A program made the position numbers and the translations under genes. The notes under the pieces are model-generated. The model did no database searches. It was not told where the DNA came from and worked only from the letters and a program-made list of their open reading frames with translations. Shown piece after piece: positions 55,164 through 63,714 of a DNA stretch of 64,000 nt. The DNA is from Leptothoe kymatousa TAU-MAC 1615. GTDB taxonomy: Bacteria > Cyanobacteriota > Cyanobacteriia > Phormidesmidales > Phormidesmidaceae. The DNA lies in the NCBI RefSeq assembly GCF_018739865.1, contig NZ_JADOER010000002.1, positions 22,859 through 86,858 of the forward strand. The letters run 5' to 3'. How positions within the stretch are numbered: position 1 is the stretch's first letter; each line of letters opens with the position of its first letter.

Positions 55164-55610
55164 TTATCCCAAATGTTGTTCAATGACGGCTTCCATGGTG
55201 CTGTTTAAGTGGTGCCCAGCAATAATGCCGCCGGAAAAGTGATACTTATGGGCATCGATGCGATAGAGCGTTTCAAATCCGGTGCGCATTTGTCGATCTT
55301 GTAGGGCCCAATATTGTTGAACAATTGATTCTGGTGCAATCCAGCCTTCTCCTTCTACACGTCCCAGCAGGCTATGTTGCAGTACGAAGGTATATTGGCG
55401 ATTGCCAGTCGTAAGCCGGCCTTTGTATTGAAGGGCAATATCGTCCAATTCCCCATTGGGGAAGACGAGTTTCGTGACCATTGTGAACCAGTCTTTGCGA
55501 TTCCAGGCTACTAAGATTTTGCCCTTAACCGTTATGGGCAATAAATCCTGTGCTAACCAGTTACCTTGAAGGGTCCAACGCCCTGGCTCAATCAGAAAAC
55601 TGTGGTTCAC
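55164..55610 (-). CDS. Conserved hypothetical protein, probable beta-barrel
   Basis: A 148-residue protein from a GTG at 55610. It is rich in beta-strand patterns (GRWTLQGNW, GKILVAWNRKDWF, LALQYKGRL-like, FVLQHSLLGRVEGEGW), resembling lipocalin-like folds. There is no signal peptide. I do not recognise the family, and no operon partner is close. Confidence 0.6.
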   Translation of the reverse strand: MNHSFLIEPGRWTLQGNWLAQDLLPITVKGKILVAWNRKDWFTMVTKLVFPNGELDDIALQYKGRLTTGNRQYTFVLQHSLLGRVEGEGWIAPESIVQQYWALQDRQMRTGFETLYRIDAHKYHFSGGIIAGHHLNSTMEAVIEQHLG

Positions 55611-55867
55611 CTGTTCTCCCTAATGGTCGATGACAATTGATATCAAGAGCTGTGGATCCGTAATCTATGCTGGCGTTGTTGTTCCTTGTGATGATTGCAT
55701 ATTCCCCCTTTAGATTCTAGGTAAGCTCTACTGAGCGATGATCCAGGGGATATGCTTGGTCTTGCTATGGGGCTATGGCCCTAGAGCAGCTGTCTAAATC
55801 AGGATAGATGAATAATCTGGGGGATTGCTACTGTAATGTTTTTGCTTGTTGCCCATGGTGTGATGGT

Positions 55868-56998
55868 TTAGGTGTGGGGCATGTGGGTTTGGCCTAAAAT
55901 GCAGGGGCGACTGGCGCCGGTGACAGTGGTTAGGTTGCCAGGGTGCTGATGCCATTGCCAGTAGCCGAGAATTGCAAATGCGATCGCTTCTTTAAAGTTG
56001 CTATCGAGCCCCGCATCATCGGTGAGCCTTACTTTGCAGCCCGGTAGCTGTGTTTGTAGCTGGGCTTTCAAATGGGCGTTGCGGCTGCCACCGCCGCACA
56101 GTAGAACTTCATCTGGTAAACGGGGTAGTTGTTGGTAGCTGTGGACAATTGTCGCCGCTGTAAATGCGGTTAATGTGGCCAAAAAATCTGCCTGACTAAG
56201 GTCCAGGGTTTGGGCTTGTTGCCAACAGCGTTGACCATAGTCTGCCCCAAATAACTCACGGCCCGTGGATTTAGGCGGTGGTTGTTGAAAAAATGGCTGC
56301 CCTAGCCATTGGTCAATTAGTGGGGCATGGGGAGTGCCTTGGGCGGCCCAGTCTCCATTGTGGTCGTAGGTGAGTGTGCCCTGGCTAAATAGATCTACCG
56401 CCCAGTCGATGAGGGCATTGCCTGGGCCGGTGTCCCAACCGACAATATCTGTTGGGGGCTGTCCGGTGCGATCCCAGGGAGGCAGGTAGGTAAGATTGCC
56501 AATGCCGCCAATGTTTTGCACACAGCGATGCTGGCGAGGATGGCTGAGGAGGCTGGCATCTACCGGGGGCACGAGGGGGGCTCCTTGGCCACCGGCGGCG
56601 ATGTCAGCTTGGCGAAAGTCATTGACTGTGGGCGTTTGGGTCAGGTGGGCGATTAAATCGCCCCGTCCGAGTTGCCAGCTATATCCCAGGTGTTTGGCGG
56701 TGGGTGGACGGTGGTAAATGGTCTGACCGTGGGAGGCAATTAAATCGGCGGGGCCTAGCTGTTGTGCTGCCTGGGCAAATGCGATCGCAATCTCATCATC
56801 CAGCTGAGCTACCTGAGCCATCGTTATCGATTGGCCACTGCAAACTCCCAGAATTTGATGTCGTAATTCCGCCGAGTAATCCACGGTGAGGCTGCCTAAG
56901 ACTTCAATGGCCACCTCATATCCGGAGCCTGTCACATCTACTAGGGCCGCATCGATCCCATCAACGGATGTACCACTCATCAGGCCAATGACTTTCAT
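55868..56998 (-). CDS. anmK: Anhydro-N-acetylmuramic acid kinase
   Basis: A 376-residue ASKHA kinase with GLMSGTSVDGIDAALVD at the start, ASHGQTIYH, NIGGIGNLTYL, GWDTGPGNALIDW, and LCGGGSRNAHLK. It phosphorylates 1,6-anhydro-MurNAc in peptidoglycan recycling. The AMIN-amidase at 61.7 kb acts on the same polymer but is not in the operon. One HIP1 site at about 56.77 kb and another at about 55.98 kb lie within it. Confidence 0.95.
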   Translation of the reverse strand: MKVIGLMSGTSVDGIDAALVDVTGSGYEVAIEVLGSLTVDYSAELRHQILGVCSGQSITMAQVAQLDDEIAIAFAQAAQQLGPADLIASHGQTIYHRPPTAKHLGYSWQLGRGDLIAHLTQTPTVNDFRQADIAAGGQGAPLVPPVDASLLSHPRQHRCVQNIGGIGNLTYLPPWDRTGQPPTDIVGWDTGPGNALIDWAVDLFSQGTLTYDHNGDWAAQGTPHAPLIDQWLGQPFFQQPPPKSTGRELFGADYGQRCWQQAQTLDLSQADFLATLTAFTAATIVHSYQQLPRLPDEVLLCGGGSRNAHLKAQLQTQLPGCKVRLTDDAGLDSNFKEAIAFAILGYWQWHQHPGNLTTVTGASRPCILGQTHMPHT

Positions 56999-57115
56999 GT
57001 ATGTCTATCCATTTCACCTAGCCTCTGCATCACCTGGCCTCTAAGCTGCTGTTCTTCTAGCAGCACCCTCAAGGGACCGGCCTATTTATGCGCTCGCCCA
57101 TAGTTTAGGGGCATT

Positions 57116-57823
57116 CTACGTAGTTGGTAGCTTATCAATACCCTTGTTAGCCCCCACCACCACCATTAGCGACCCTGCCTTTAAGCGGGTCACAGGGCTC
57201 GGATTAATTTCAAACTTATCGAGAGCATTCTCTTTACTAACGGCCATTAGCGTTAGACCGTAATGGTTGCGTAAATCCAATTCCACGATAGTTTTACCAT
57301 CAAACTCTTGGGGGACCACTACCTCCACGATGCTATGGTCTGGATCTAGCTCAAACCGATCTAGCACGCCTGGGCGGGTTAACGAGCGGGCTAACTCACA
57401 CCCCATCTCAAATTCTGGAAACACCACATGGTCGGCGCCGACCCGCTGAAGCAGTTTGCCATGGATTTCCGTAGACGCCTTCGCGACCACATTGGCCACA
57501 CCTGCTTCCTTTACATTCAGGGTGGTGATAATACTTTCTTGAATGTAATTGCCGATCGCGACAATCACAGTGTCAAAATCAGGAATACCGGCTTCCTGCA
57601 GGGCTGAAGGCTGGGTGGAATCTAGTTGTACCGCATGGGCCGCAATTTGATCGGTCAAGACTTGGGCCACCCGGCTTTCATCCGAATCAATCCCTAAAAC
57701 TTCGTACCCCATACCGTGCAGGGTAAGGCATACGGCTCGCCCAAATCTACCTAACCCGATGACGGCAAACTGGCGGTTGTTTGCGCGTAGGTTTCTAAAA
57801 AATTTGAGGGACGATAAATTCAC
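57116..57823 (-). CDS. ktrA: Potassium uptake regulatory subunit KtrA (TrkA family)
   Basis: A 235-residue RCK protein. The N-domain has AVIGLGRFGRAVCLTLHGMGYEVLGIDSDE (NAD/ATP Rossmann site), and the C-domain (about 150-225) holds PQEFDGKTIVELDLRNHYGL. It gates KtrB, the membrane channel, by nucleotide binding. KtrB is not adjacent; the genes are unlinked in several cyanobacteria. The start is a GTG at 57823. Confidence 0.9.
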   Translation of the reverse strand: MNLSSLKFFRNLRANNRQFAVIGLGRFGRAVCLTLHGMGYEVLGIDSDESRVAQVLTDQIAAHAVQLDSTQPSALQEAGIPDFDTVIVAIGNYIQESIITTLNVKEAGVANVVAKASTEIHGKLLQRVGADHVVFPEFEMGCELARSLTRPGVLDRFELDPDHSIVEVVVPQEFDGKTIVELDLRNHYGLTLMAVSKENALDKFEINPSPVTRLKAGSLMVVVGANKGIDKLPTT

Positions 57824-58182
57824 GGTATTGTCTACAACTCAATAATGAAATTGTCAGTCAGAATGTCGCTGAACTACAAGTCAGAGAGCCCACGGGACAA
57901 TTATTGTACCTGTTTGCCGAGGGGCTATTCGCAGGGGTGAGGTGGAACATACCCTGGCAGCTATTTTCATTGCGCTGGAGATAAAACAATTATTCATTTT
58001 CTTTTCCTTGTAGAATATCCTCTCCAATGGGCATAACTTGCTATGAATAAGCGCTAACGCCACTTGCCCAATTTCTCTAGAAACGTTCTTCGGTAAATTC
58101 CTCAGCGACCTAACAACAAACGATTGAGGATCGATTTCTTTCTTTGCTAGGCTTACCTAATGATCTTGGGAAGGAGAAATAA
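57824..58182. promoter_or_regulatory. Divergent region between ktrA and guaB3, with a strong ribosome site
   Basis: A 359-bp gap. GGGAAGGAG (58168-58175) stands 7 bp before the GTG at 58183 and fixes the guaB3 start. I see no convincing -35/-10 pair and no other gene. Confidence 0.55.
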
Positions 58183-59346
58183 GTGAGCATTCAACTTGGT
58201 CGCGGCAAAACAGCAAGGCGTGCCTATGGCATTGATGAAATCGCATTGGTGCCTGGACCGAAAACCCTAGATCCTGTACTCGCTGACACCCGTTGGACCC
58301 TGGGTAATGTGGAACGCGAAATTCCTATTATTGCCAGCGCTATGGATGGTGTTGTCGATGTGCGCATGGCGGTAGAGCTCTCTAAGCTAGGGGCCCTTGG
58401 CGTGCTTAATTTGGAAGGGATTCAAACTCGGTATGAGGATCCAAATCCTGTTTTAGATCGCATTGCATCGGTGGGTAAATCTGAGTTTGTTCCCTTAATG
58501 CAGGAAATATATGCCCAGCCTGTTCAACCAGAATTAATTAAAAAACGAATTTCGGATATTAAGAGCCAAGGCGGTATTGCCGCGGTCAGTCTCACTCCCA
58601 TGGGCGCTGCAAAATACGGCGAAGTTGTGGCTGCAGCCGAAGCCGATCTTGTGTTTATTCAAGCAACGGTGGTGTCTACTAACCATTTATCGCCCGATAC
58701 CGTTGTGCCCCTAGATTTGGCAAAATTTTGTGCCGATATGCCCATGCCGGTTATTTTAGGTAACTGCGTCACCTATGAGGTGACCCTGGAACTTATGCGG
58801 GCTGGAGCGGCAGGTGTATTGGTTGGCATCGGACCGGGGGCGGCTTGTACATCCCGCGGTGTGCTGGGTGTGGGTGTGCCCCAAGCGACCGCCGTTGCCG
58901 ATTGTGCTGCGGCCCGGGATGACTATCAGCGGGAGACAGGGAATTATGTGCCAGTAATTGCCGATGGTGGTTTAGTGACCGGGGGGGATATCTGTAAGTC
59001 CATTGCCTCGGGGGCCGATGGCGTAATGATTGGTTCGCCATTTGCGCGGGCGGCTGAAGCACCAGGGCGGGGCTTCCATTGGGGCATGGCGACTCCGAGT
59101 CCTGTTTTGCCTAGGGGCACGCGTATTCAGGTGGGTACAACAGGCAGTCTGCAGCAAATTTTGAGGGGGCCTGCCCAGTTGGATGATGGCACCCACAATT
59201 TGCTAGGGGCGCTCAAAACCAGCATGGGCACTCTAGGCGCTAAAGATTTAAAGGATATGCAACAGGTGGATGTGGTCATTGCACCTTCATTACTTACCGA
59301 GGGTAAGGTTTATCAAAAGGCCCAGCAGTTGGGTATGGGTAAGTAG
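58183..59346 (+). CDS. guaB3: GuaB3-family IMP dehydrogenase-like protein
   Basis: A 387-residue (beta/alpha)8-barrel of the IMPDH/GMPR superfamily. It lacks the CBS insert of true GuaB. Visible parts: AYGIDEIALVPGP at the start, catalytic Cys in GPGAACTSRGVLGVG, ADGGLVTGGDI phosphate region, and IGSPFARAAEAPG. The GuaB3 group of cyanobacteria has been reported to act as a GMP reductase. The start is a GTG with GGGAAGGAG before it. The Yfr1 RNA and trxA follow, as in many cyanobacteria. Confidence 0.92.
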   Translation: MSIQLGRGKTARRAYGIDEIALVPGPKTLDPVLADTRWTLGNVEREIPIIASAMDGVVDVRMAVELSKLGALGVLNLEGIQTRYEDPNPVLDRIASVGKSEFVPLMQEIYAQPVQPELIKKRISDIKSQGGIAAVSLTPMGAAKYGEVVAAAEADLVFIQATVVSTNHLSPDTVVPLDLAKFCADMPMPVILGNCVTYEVTLELMRAGAAGVLVGIGPGAACTSRGVLGVGVPQATAVADCAAARDDYQRETGNYVPVIADGGLVTGGDICKSIASGADGVMIGSPFARAAEAPGRGFHWGMATPSPVLPRGTRIQVGTTGSLQQILRGPAQLDDGTHNLLGALKTSMGTLGAKDLKDMQQVDVVIAPSLLTEGKVYQKAQQLGMGK

Positions 59347-59455
59347 CGGCAGTGTCCCAGACCAATGGGTTTCAACAACAACAAACGCTGTCACTAATTA
59401 AGTTCTGTATCCAATGGATGACCCAAATCACCTGACAGCTATGTTCGAAATCACT

Positions 59456-59493
59456 AAGTTTTGTTTTCTTCTATATGCAAGAAAATAAAACTT
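59456..59493 (+). terminator. Hairpin in the guaB3 3' region
   Basis: AAGTTTTGTTTTCTT (59456-59470) and AAGAAAATAAAACTT (59479-59493) pair with one mismatch and an 8-nt loop. A second stem AAAGTCC/GGACTTT lies at 59494-59518. They probably end guaB3 transcription before Yfr1. Confidence 0.55.
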
Positions 59494-59558
59494 AAAGTCC
59501 TTACCATACCTGGACTTTAGGGGATGGCAAAAGCTGAGACTTGACATACAATGGAGCT

Positions 59559-59633
59559 GAAAGCGGAGACGGAAGTTTCCGTTCACTCCTCACACCACAC
59601 TCCGCCTAAACCGAATTCGGTTTAGGCGGTTCC
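59559..59633 (+). ncRNA. yfr1: Yfr1 small RNA
   Basis: It contains the Yfr1 hallmark ACTCCTCACACC at 59585-59596, unpaired between two hairpins: a 5' stem ACGGA/TCCGT (59569-59582) and a 3' terminator stem CCGCCTAAACCG/CGGTTTAGGCGG (59602-59629) with loop AATT and a TTCC tail. A TACAAT box (59547-59552), directly after TTGACA (59541-59546), may be its -10; the 5' end is set by eye. The place between guaB and trxA is the conserved Yfr1 location. Yfr1 base-pairs through the CU-rich motif with target mRNAs such as those for outer-membrane porin-like proteins. Confidence 0.92.
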
Positions 59634-59861
59634 TGTAGGCATCGTTTTCCTACATGGTTTTGCAATGGTTTTTGACGTGTCACATCGCCCTGTGGCGCTA
59701 TGCCGGCTCAATACCCTGGGGCAACTGTGTAAGTGTTGGTATTCAAGGCATTGCTTAATACAACGTTATTCTTAAGGTTGATTTTTCCCATCCCAATGAT
59801 GAGAGGCAGACCAAAATCAGCTATGGTAGGAATCTGATATTTGATGACAAGGAATGTAGGG

Positions 59862-60185
59862 ATGTCAGCAGCCGCACAAGTCACAGATTCGACATTCGAA
59901 CAAGAAGTACTCAATAGCGAGCTCCCAGTGCTCGTGGACTTTTGGGCCCCCTGGTGTGGGCCTTGCCGAATGGTTGCACCTGTGGTGGACGAGATTTCTG
60001 AGCAATATAACGGCAAAGTAAAGGTGGTCAAGGTCAATACTGACGATAATCCTAAGGTGGCTAGTCAGTATGGTATCCGCAGTATTCCCACCCTAATGAT
60101 CTTTAAAGATGGCCAGCGTGTGGATATGGTAGTGGGCGCTGTTCCTAAAACAACTTTGGCCAATACTTTGGAAAAGTACCTTTAG
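59862..60185 (+). CDS. trxA: Thioredoxin
   Basis: A 107-residue thioredoxin with the active site WCGPC in [15 protein letters not shown], cis-Pro in SIPTLMIF, and full length. I chose the ATG at 59862 ([15 protein letters not shown]) because a GGAATGTAGGG purine run precedes it; in-frame TTG and ATG codons at 59841 and 59844 would add only seven or six residues. It could reduce CysH, MsrA and other targets. Yfr1 is just upstream on the same strand, and a perfect palindromic terminator follows. Confidence 0.95.
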   Translation: MSAAAQVTDSTFEQEVLNSELPVLVDFWAPWCGPCRMVAPVVDEISEQYNGKVKVVKVNTDDNPKVASQYGIRSIPTLMIFKDGQRVDMVVGAVPKTTLANTLEKYL

Positions 60186-60273
60186 GTTTTAATGGCCCCT
60201 GAATTTTTTCTTGGCTGTGATTGGATGTGGCACGGTTCAAGGGAAGTTCCACCGCTTTAGGTAGTTTTGCTTA

Positions 60274-60305
60274 AAAGGCTTCGACAATTAATTGTCGAAG
60301 CCTTT
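60274..60305 (+). terminator. Terminator after trxA
   Basis: AAAGGCTTCGACAATT (60274-60289) and AATTGTCGAAGCCTTT (60290-60305) form a perfect 32-nt palindrome followed by GCTTT. Confidence 0.85.
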
Positions 60306-60447
60306 GCTTTAGTCATCAAGGTTTTGAGGGACGGTGCGCAATAGACAGAGCCCTGGTAAACTGCAAAAACATCTCAACTTTGTAGCTATTTCCAAACTCT
60401 CTATTATGTTGTTGCTAGAAAATAAGTAGAGACAATAGGGGCTGGAG

Positions 60448-60463
60448 TTTTCTCGCGAGAAAA
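60448..60463. repeat. 16-bp perfect palindrome upstream of the LOG gene
   Basis: TTTTCTCGCGAGAAAA lies 101 bp before the LOG start. It has the symmetry of a dimeric repressor site, but no regulator is known. Confidence 0.5.
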
Positions 60464-60564
60464 GATGCCTGGGAGCTAATGTTTGCGATATGTTGGCTAC
60501 GGGCTTGTGGTGTTAGAAGCTTGGTCAATTCAATAGTTCACAATCTAGATTGGTTGGTATTTGT

Positions 60565-61629
60565 ATGGTCACCTCTGCAGAGAAAATGCCCACTCACTTA
60601 CAAGAGAAGATTTCTGAAGTTGTTACTCAGCTTCCCTCCATGGAACATGGGGCGGTTATTCAACAAATTTTAGAGACGCTTGTGAGAATGATTGGGCGGG
60701 AGGCTGATCGCTTAGATTGGAAAATATTGAATAATACCCTCCAGGATATGGAACTGGGGTTCCAGGGATTTTATCCCCATCGCCATACGCGTAAAATTGC
60801 GATTTTCGGCTCTGCTCGCACCTCTGGGGATCATCCGGATTATCAGTTGGCAAAGTCGTTTGCCCAGCGAGCGGCCAAGCAAGGTTTTATGGTGATGACG
60901 GGAGCCGGTCCTGGGATTATGGAGGCCGGTAACGAGGGGGCGGGCGCTGATCATTCTTTTGGGCTGAATATACAACTACCGTTTGAGCAAGGGTCTAATC
61001 CCATTATGGAAAATGATCCTAAATTACTGACATTCAAATATTTTTTCACGCGTAAGCTATTCTTTTTGCGAGAATGCGACGCGTTAACGGTTTTCCCAGG
61101 GGGGTTTGGTACCCAGGATGAGGCCTTTGAGTCGCTGACTCTAGTGCAAACGGGCAAGGCTGAGCCGATGCCGATTGTGTTAATCGATCATCCTGGTGGT
61201 AACTATTGGCAGGGGTGGGATACCTATGTGCGGGACCATCTATTGGCAAATGGTCTCATTAGTTCGGATGATCCGAGCCTTTATGTGATGACCGATAACA
61301 TTGATGATGCCTGGGCTGAGATTACTAACTACTATCGTGTGTTTCATTCCATTCGATATGTGGGAGATCGCTTGGTAATACGGTTGAAATCTTGTTTGCG
61401 CGCCGGGGCTTTGGATGAACTCAATCAATCTTTTGGCGATATTGTAGAAGCGGGCAAAATGGAAATGACCGAGACGTTGCCGGAAGAGCAGGGGGATGAA
61501 ACAGCTGGCTTCCCGCGGATTGTTTTTCGGTTTAACCACCGCAACTTTGGGCGATTGCAACAATTTATTCGCCAGATTAATTCCTTAGGTGAGCCCTGTG
61601 AAGCGACGGAACACCCGGAACATAAGTAA
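60565..61629 (+). CDS. LOG-family protein (lysine-decarboxylase-like fold)
   Basis: A 354-residue protein. The core (about 80-270) has IAIFGSARTSGDHPDY, MTGAGPGIMEAGNEGA and the signature PGGFGTQDEAFE, shared by cytokinin-activating LOG phosphoribohydrolases and nucleotide 5'-monophosphate nucleosidases. N- and C-terminal arms make it longer than LOG enzymes of about 190 residues; long forms exist in cyanobacteria. The start is the ATG at 60565; a TTG five codons upstream is an alternative. The substrate is unproven. Confidence 0.85.
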   Translation: MVTSAEKMPTHLQEKISEVVTQLPSMEHGAVIQQILETLVRMIGREADRLDWKILNNTLQDMELGFQGFYPHRHTRKIAIFGSARTSGDHPDYQLAKSFAQRAAKQGFMVMTGAGPGIMEAGNEGAGADHSFGLNIQLPFEQGSNPIMENDPKLLTFKYFFTRKLFFLRECDALTVFPGGFGTQDEAFESLTLVQTGKAEPMPIVLIDHPGGNYWQGWDTYVRDHLLANGLISSDDPSLYVMTDNIDDAWAEITNYYRVFHSIRYVGDRLVIRLKSCLRAGALDELNQSFGDIVEAGKMEMTETLPEEQGDETAGFPRIVFRFNHRNFGRLQQFIRQINSLGEPCEATEHPEHK

Positions 61630-61712
61630 CTTAGTGGATGGGCTCTTGGGGCCGGAGCCCTAAGCCGCTTCTTGTCGATGAATTGTGAATTGAATTGTGA
61701 ATTAGCGAGGGG

Positions 61713-63266
61713 TTAACGCTCTCGTTGGATGTGGGTTAGTATTCCCCGTGAGATCGCATTGGCCATATCACTGCGCCATTGGGGATCGCGCAGGTTGTGA
61801 ATATCTTCCGCGCCTGTGACAAAGCCAACTTCAATTAAGATAGCGGGCATAGATGTGCGACGAAGGACATAAAACCTAGCCTGACGCACTCGACGATCTG
61901 GCATACCCATAGTGCCCAGGACAATATTGTGTACGGTGCGGGCAAACCGTGCGCCATTGTCCGAGTAATAGTAGGTTTCCAAACCATTCACGTCTGGGCG
62001 ACTTAAATTAATAGCATTGGCGTGAATGCTCACAAAGAAATCCGCATCGGCCCGTTCTGCAATTTGTACCCTAGGTGCCAGGTCTAGTTCAATGTCTCTG
62101 TTGCGCGTCATGATCACCTCTACACCCTGTTGGCGCAAGATACTCGCAACTTGCTGAGAAATGGGAAAAATGACCTGTTTCTCTTGCAGCCCACCAATCC
62201 CAACAGCGCCCGGATCGCGTCCCCCATGGCCAGGATCAATGGCAACGACTATCCGCTGTTGACTCACTCGCGGCAGTTGCCCTGATGACGCATCCTCCCC
62301 ACGGGGTCGGATGGCTTCTTCTTCTCGGCGAGGAATCGGTCGAGTTGGCCGTCGGGGAGTGGGGTCTGGGGTAACGGCAACGCTATTATTGTTCGGTTTC
62401 GTATCAGGAATAGTCCCAATCGAGACACCATCGGGGAGGACAGAAATACCGCGTAAATTGCTGCTAACGTCGGTGACAATCGTGCGCCAATCGGGGCTAT
62501 CGTCCCCAAGCTGCATGGTAATAAATACCCTGGAGTCCTCTTGATTGATTTCCCAGCGTTCAATGCTGTATCGATTGTTGGGTAAAGACGTCACCGTGAG
62601 TCCAGGCGCAATGGAGCTATCCTCTAACTCCAGGGTAATGGTGCGTTCTGGATCACGCCGCCGAGACCGCCGTAACTCCACTTCTGGTGCTTGGCCACTG
62701 ACACGAATAAAAAAGCCATCGGCGGTTGCTCGAATGCCTTCCACCTGAGTGGAGCTGCGGTTGGTAGAACTGTTGCCAGTGACTTGATTGTTTGTTTCTG
62801 GTGCGTCTGGTGTTTCTGGTGTTTCCGGTGTTTCTGCTGAGACAGAACGGCGACCGTCATCGCCGGTGAGCTCAGGTAGCTGAACAAACCAACGACGATC
62901 CGTTTCTCCACGCACCTGTACCTGTTGCGGATCCAGGGTGTAGCCTGGCTCTAGCTCAATAACAATGCGAGCGGTTTGGTCATCTAACTGACCAACGCGA
63001 ATTTCCTTGATACCTGACTGTAGCCGTTGGCGGGTGGTGGAGCTAGTAACCTGGGTGTCTGGCAGGTCAATAACTAAGCGTGTAGGGTCAAAGATGAGCT
63101 GCGCTTTGGGTTGTACCTGGGTATCGGTGGTAAACGTGAGCCGGTTTTGTTGTGGGTCAAAGCGCCAGAATTGGAGATTTGCTGCATCCACTGGCAGGGC
63201 TACCAAAATTGACCCCAAAATACCCAAGACCCCAGACCTGAGTCCAACATGTCTGGGAGACAACAT
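61713..63266 (-). CDS. amiC: N-acetylmuramoyl-L-alanine amidase with AMIN domain
   Basis: A 517-residue secreted protein. The ATG at 63266 gives a standard signal peptide (GVLGILGSILVALPVDAA); a TTG 16 codons upstream would spoil it. Residues about 35-270 are AMIN-type beta repeats with a Pro-Glu-Thr linker (TPETPETPDAPET). The amidase_3 domain is at about 330-515: zinc ligands in DPGHGGRDPGA, LQEKQV and FVSIHAN, catalytic Glu in ILIEVGFVT. It cleaves septal peptidoglycan during cell separation. A second amiC paralogue often lies next to this gene in filamentous cyanobacteria; none is seen here. Confidence 0.92.
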   Translation of the reverse strand: MLSPRHVGLRSGVLGILGSILVALPVDAANLQFWRFDPQQNRLTFTTDTQVQPKAQLIFDPTRLVIDLPDTQVTSSTTRQRLQSGIKEIRVGQLDDQTARIVIELEPGYTLDPQQVQVRGETDRRWFVQLPELTGDDGRRSVSAETPETPETPDAPETNNQVTGNSSTNRSSTQVEGIRATADGFFIRVSGQAPEVELRRSRRRDPERTITLELEDSSIAPGLTVTSLPNNRYSIERWEINQEDSRVFITMQLGDDSPDWRTIVTDVSSNLRGISVLPDGVSIGTIPDTKPNNNSVAVTPDPTPRRPTRPIPRREEEAIRPRGEDASSGQLPRVSQQRIVVAIDPGHGGRDPGAVGIGGLQEKQVIFPISQQVASILRQQGVEVIMTRNRDIELDLAPRVQIAERADADFFVSIHANAINLSRPDVNGLETYYYSDNGARFARTVHNIVLGTMGMPDRRVRQARFYVLRRTSMPAILIEVGFVTGAEDIHNLRDPQWRSDMANAISRGILTHIQRER

Positions 63267-63714
63267 TGTATGGGGCAGTAGAGGCTTCCAATGCACAGTT
63301 TCAGTTCCTTTCAACAGTTGTCCAGCAGGTTAGTTGTATTGACTAATGCTGGGAGCTAATAGGGGGGCAAGATTTAGGGTAACCGCATTTGTGCCATGTT
63401 TGGGGGAATGAACATTGAACACTGCGATGGGTGAGTTGTCTGTATTTTGATTCGCCAGATTTATGTTGTTTCAGTCAAGAATGGCTGTCAGATTGCTAAA
63501 AAGCATGGATTAGGAGTTGAATCAGCCAATCATGTCTAATTGATAGGTATGTTTCTAGAGTGTGCCCCCAACAAGGGTATTTGTTACAAAGCCATTGATT
63601 TTAGAGCGATTTTCTAGGGTGGTTAGCCGTGGGGCATGCCTGAGGAAAGGGGGGCTCTGACTGCCCATGGAGGGGAAGACGTGATGTTGATCTAAGGTCA
63701 ACGTCGAGGTGTTT
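63267..63714. other. Intergenic region between pepP and amiC
   Basis: A 448-bp gap, both neighbours on the minus strand, so it likely holds the amiC promoter. A small stem GTTGA/TCAAC at about 63686-63702 may follow pepP. I see no gene. Confidence 0.5.

Noticed and set aside
57881..58063. A 60-residue minus-strand frame between ktrA and guaB3
   Set aside because: No ribosome site, no recognisable sequence and odd amino-acid make-up.
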